Shown: positions 23,016-23,515 of the stretch, piece after piece | How the letters are laid out: each line of letters starts with the position of its first letter | How positions within the stretch are numbered: the stretch's first letter is position 1 | Source: a virus | Length of the DNA stretch: 23,515 nucleotides | Strand: one strand, 5' to 3' | Virus record (IMG/VR): IMGVR_UViG_3300020437_000420 | Coordinates: 1 to 23,515 of that record | Position numbers and translations under genes: made by a program | Notes under the pieces: generated by a model | What the model was told of the DNA's origin: nothing | Databases searched by the model: none | Seen by the model: the letters and a program-made list of their open reading frames with translations, nothing else

Positions 23016-23515
23016 TGGCAATAATTAGAGCAAACTCAAGAACACTCGCTGATGTAAGCACAGGTAGTAATATTATAGAAATGTTATCTAGTCCTTGTAA
23101 TGGTACACAAGTAACAGTACCTAGCGGAACATATACAATGCCTGATATTACATCAAGACAAAGATTACCAACCAGTTATGAAGATATTACTGGTTCAAGT
23201 ATTACTTATACACCTCCTTCTGGTACTACAAGAGTTGTATATAAATATATATTTCAAACACAATATGATGGAACTAATTATAATGGTTTACATATAAGGT
23301 TTTATTTAGATGGTACGGAAGTAACAGATGGAAGAACAACTTTTTATGGTAATTATTTGGCAGGAAGATTTGAATATCAATATACAATTAATTGTAATGC
23401 AAGTTCAGCAAGTACAGCACATGGAGATATTACTTCTTGGTCAGGTGCAAAAGTTATGAAACTACAAGGTAGAGAATACGATAGTGGCAACCAATGTAAA
23501 TTACATGAAGCTGCT
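23015..23515 (+). CDS. Fibre-like protein, cut by the window end (167 codons seen)
   Basis: An open frame starts at ATG 23015 (TAATG with the preceding stop) and runs to the last base without a stop, so the gene is partial at its 3' end. The seen part opens MAIIRANSRTLADVSTGSNI, then EMLSSPCNGTQVTVPSGTYT, DITGSSITYTPPSGTTRVVY and YNGLHIRFYLDGTEV. This is a beta-rich pattern I recall in uncultured marine phage fibre-region proteins. No attachment module like those of the two preceding fibres is visible. A structural or adhesin role is inferred from its position. Confidence 0.7.
   Translation, partial: MAIIRANSRTLADVSTGSNIIEMLSSPCNGTQVTVPSGTYTMPDITSRQRLPTSYEDITGSSITYTPPSGTTRVVYKYIFQTQYDGTNYNGLHIRFYLDGTEVTDGRTTFYGNYLAGRFEYQYTINCNASSASTAHGDITSWSGAKVMKLQGREYDSGNQCKLHEAA

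Overview
The window looks like one half of the genome of an AT-rich, lytic-type, short-tailed (podovirus) bacteriophage, probably marine. Every supported gene is on the + strand and packing is nearly gapless. Many neighbours share stop/start nucleotides (TAATG or ATGA). The proteins follow the T7-type virion plan: a portal of about 534 residues, a scaffold, a capsid protein, tail tubular proteins A and B, three internal virion proteins and fibres, with no tape measure or sheath. The very AT-rich codons, the string of tiny lysine-rich genes and the fibre types recall phages of SAR11-like marine bacteria. The host is inferred from style only. No RNA polymerase, integrase, replication gene or lysin is visible here, so neither family rank nor lifestyle can be settled.

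Layout. 1-99: a leader with a 13-T tract and perhaps the tail of an upstream gene. 100-2915: a cassette of eleven small genes, most strongly basic with lysine-rich C-termini. It includes a DUF6321-like protein, an HNH nuclease, a DUF5872-like protein, two mini-genes of 15 and 20 codons, and a hidden 47-residue single-span membrane protein. 2896-8997: packaging and head genes: large terminase, a Gly/Pro-rich small protein, portal, a Bbp19-like protein, scaffold, a T7 gp13-like (GNAT-like) protein, major capsid protein and a small putative decoration protein. 9000-9025: a GC-rich hairpin placed like the T7 terminator behind the capsid gene. 9034-19111: tail tubular proteins A and B and the internal (ejection) proteins of 163, 801 and 1366 residues. 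19108-23515: the adhesin region: a T7 gp17-type fibre with a short collagen-like segment, a small beta-rich protein, a fibre with a C1q-like head, a chaperone-like small protein, a stand-alone C1q-like protein, a second fibre sharing the first one's N-terminal module, and a last fibre-like gene cut off by the window end.

How the parts would work together: terminase, perhaps helped by the adjacent HNH protein, packages DNA through the portal into a prohead built from capsid and scaffold proteins. The tubular proteins close the head and form the stubby tail. The internal proteins are ejected to span the host envelope. The several fibres bind the receptor. The functions of the basic small-gene cassette are unknown, and it is the least explained part of the window.
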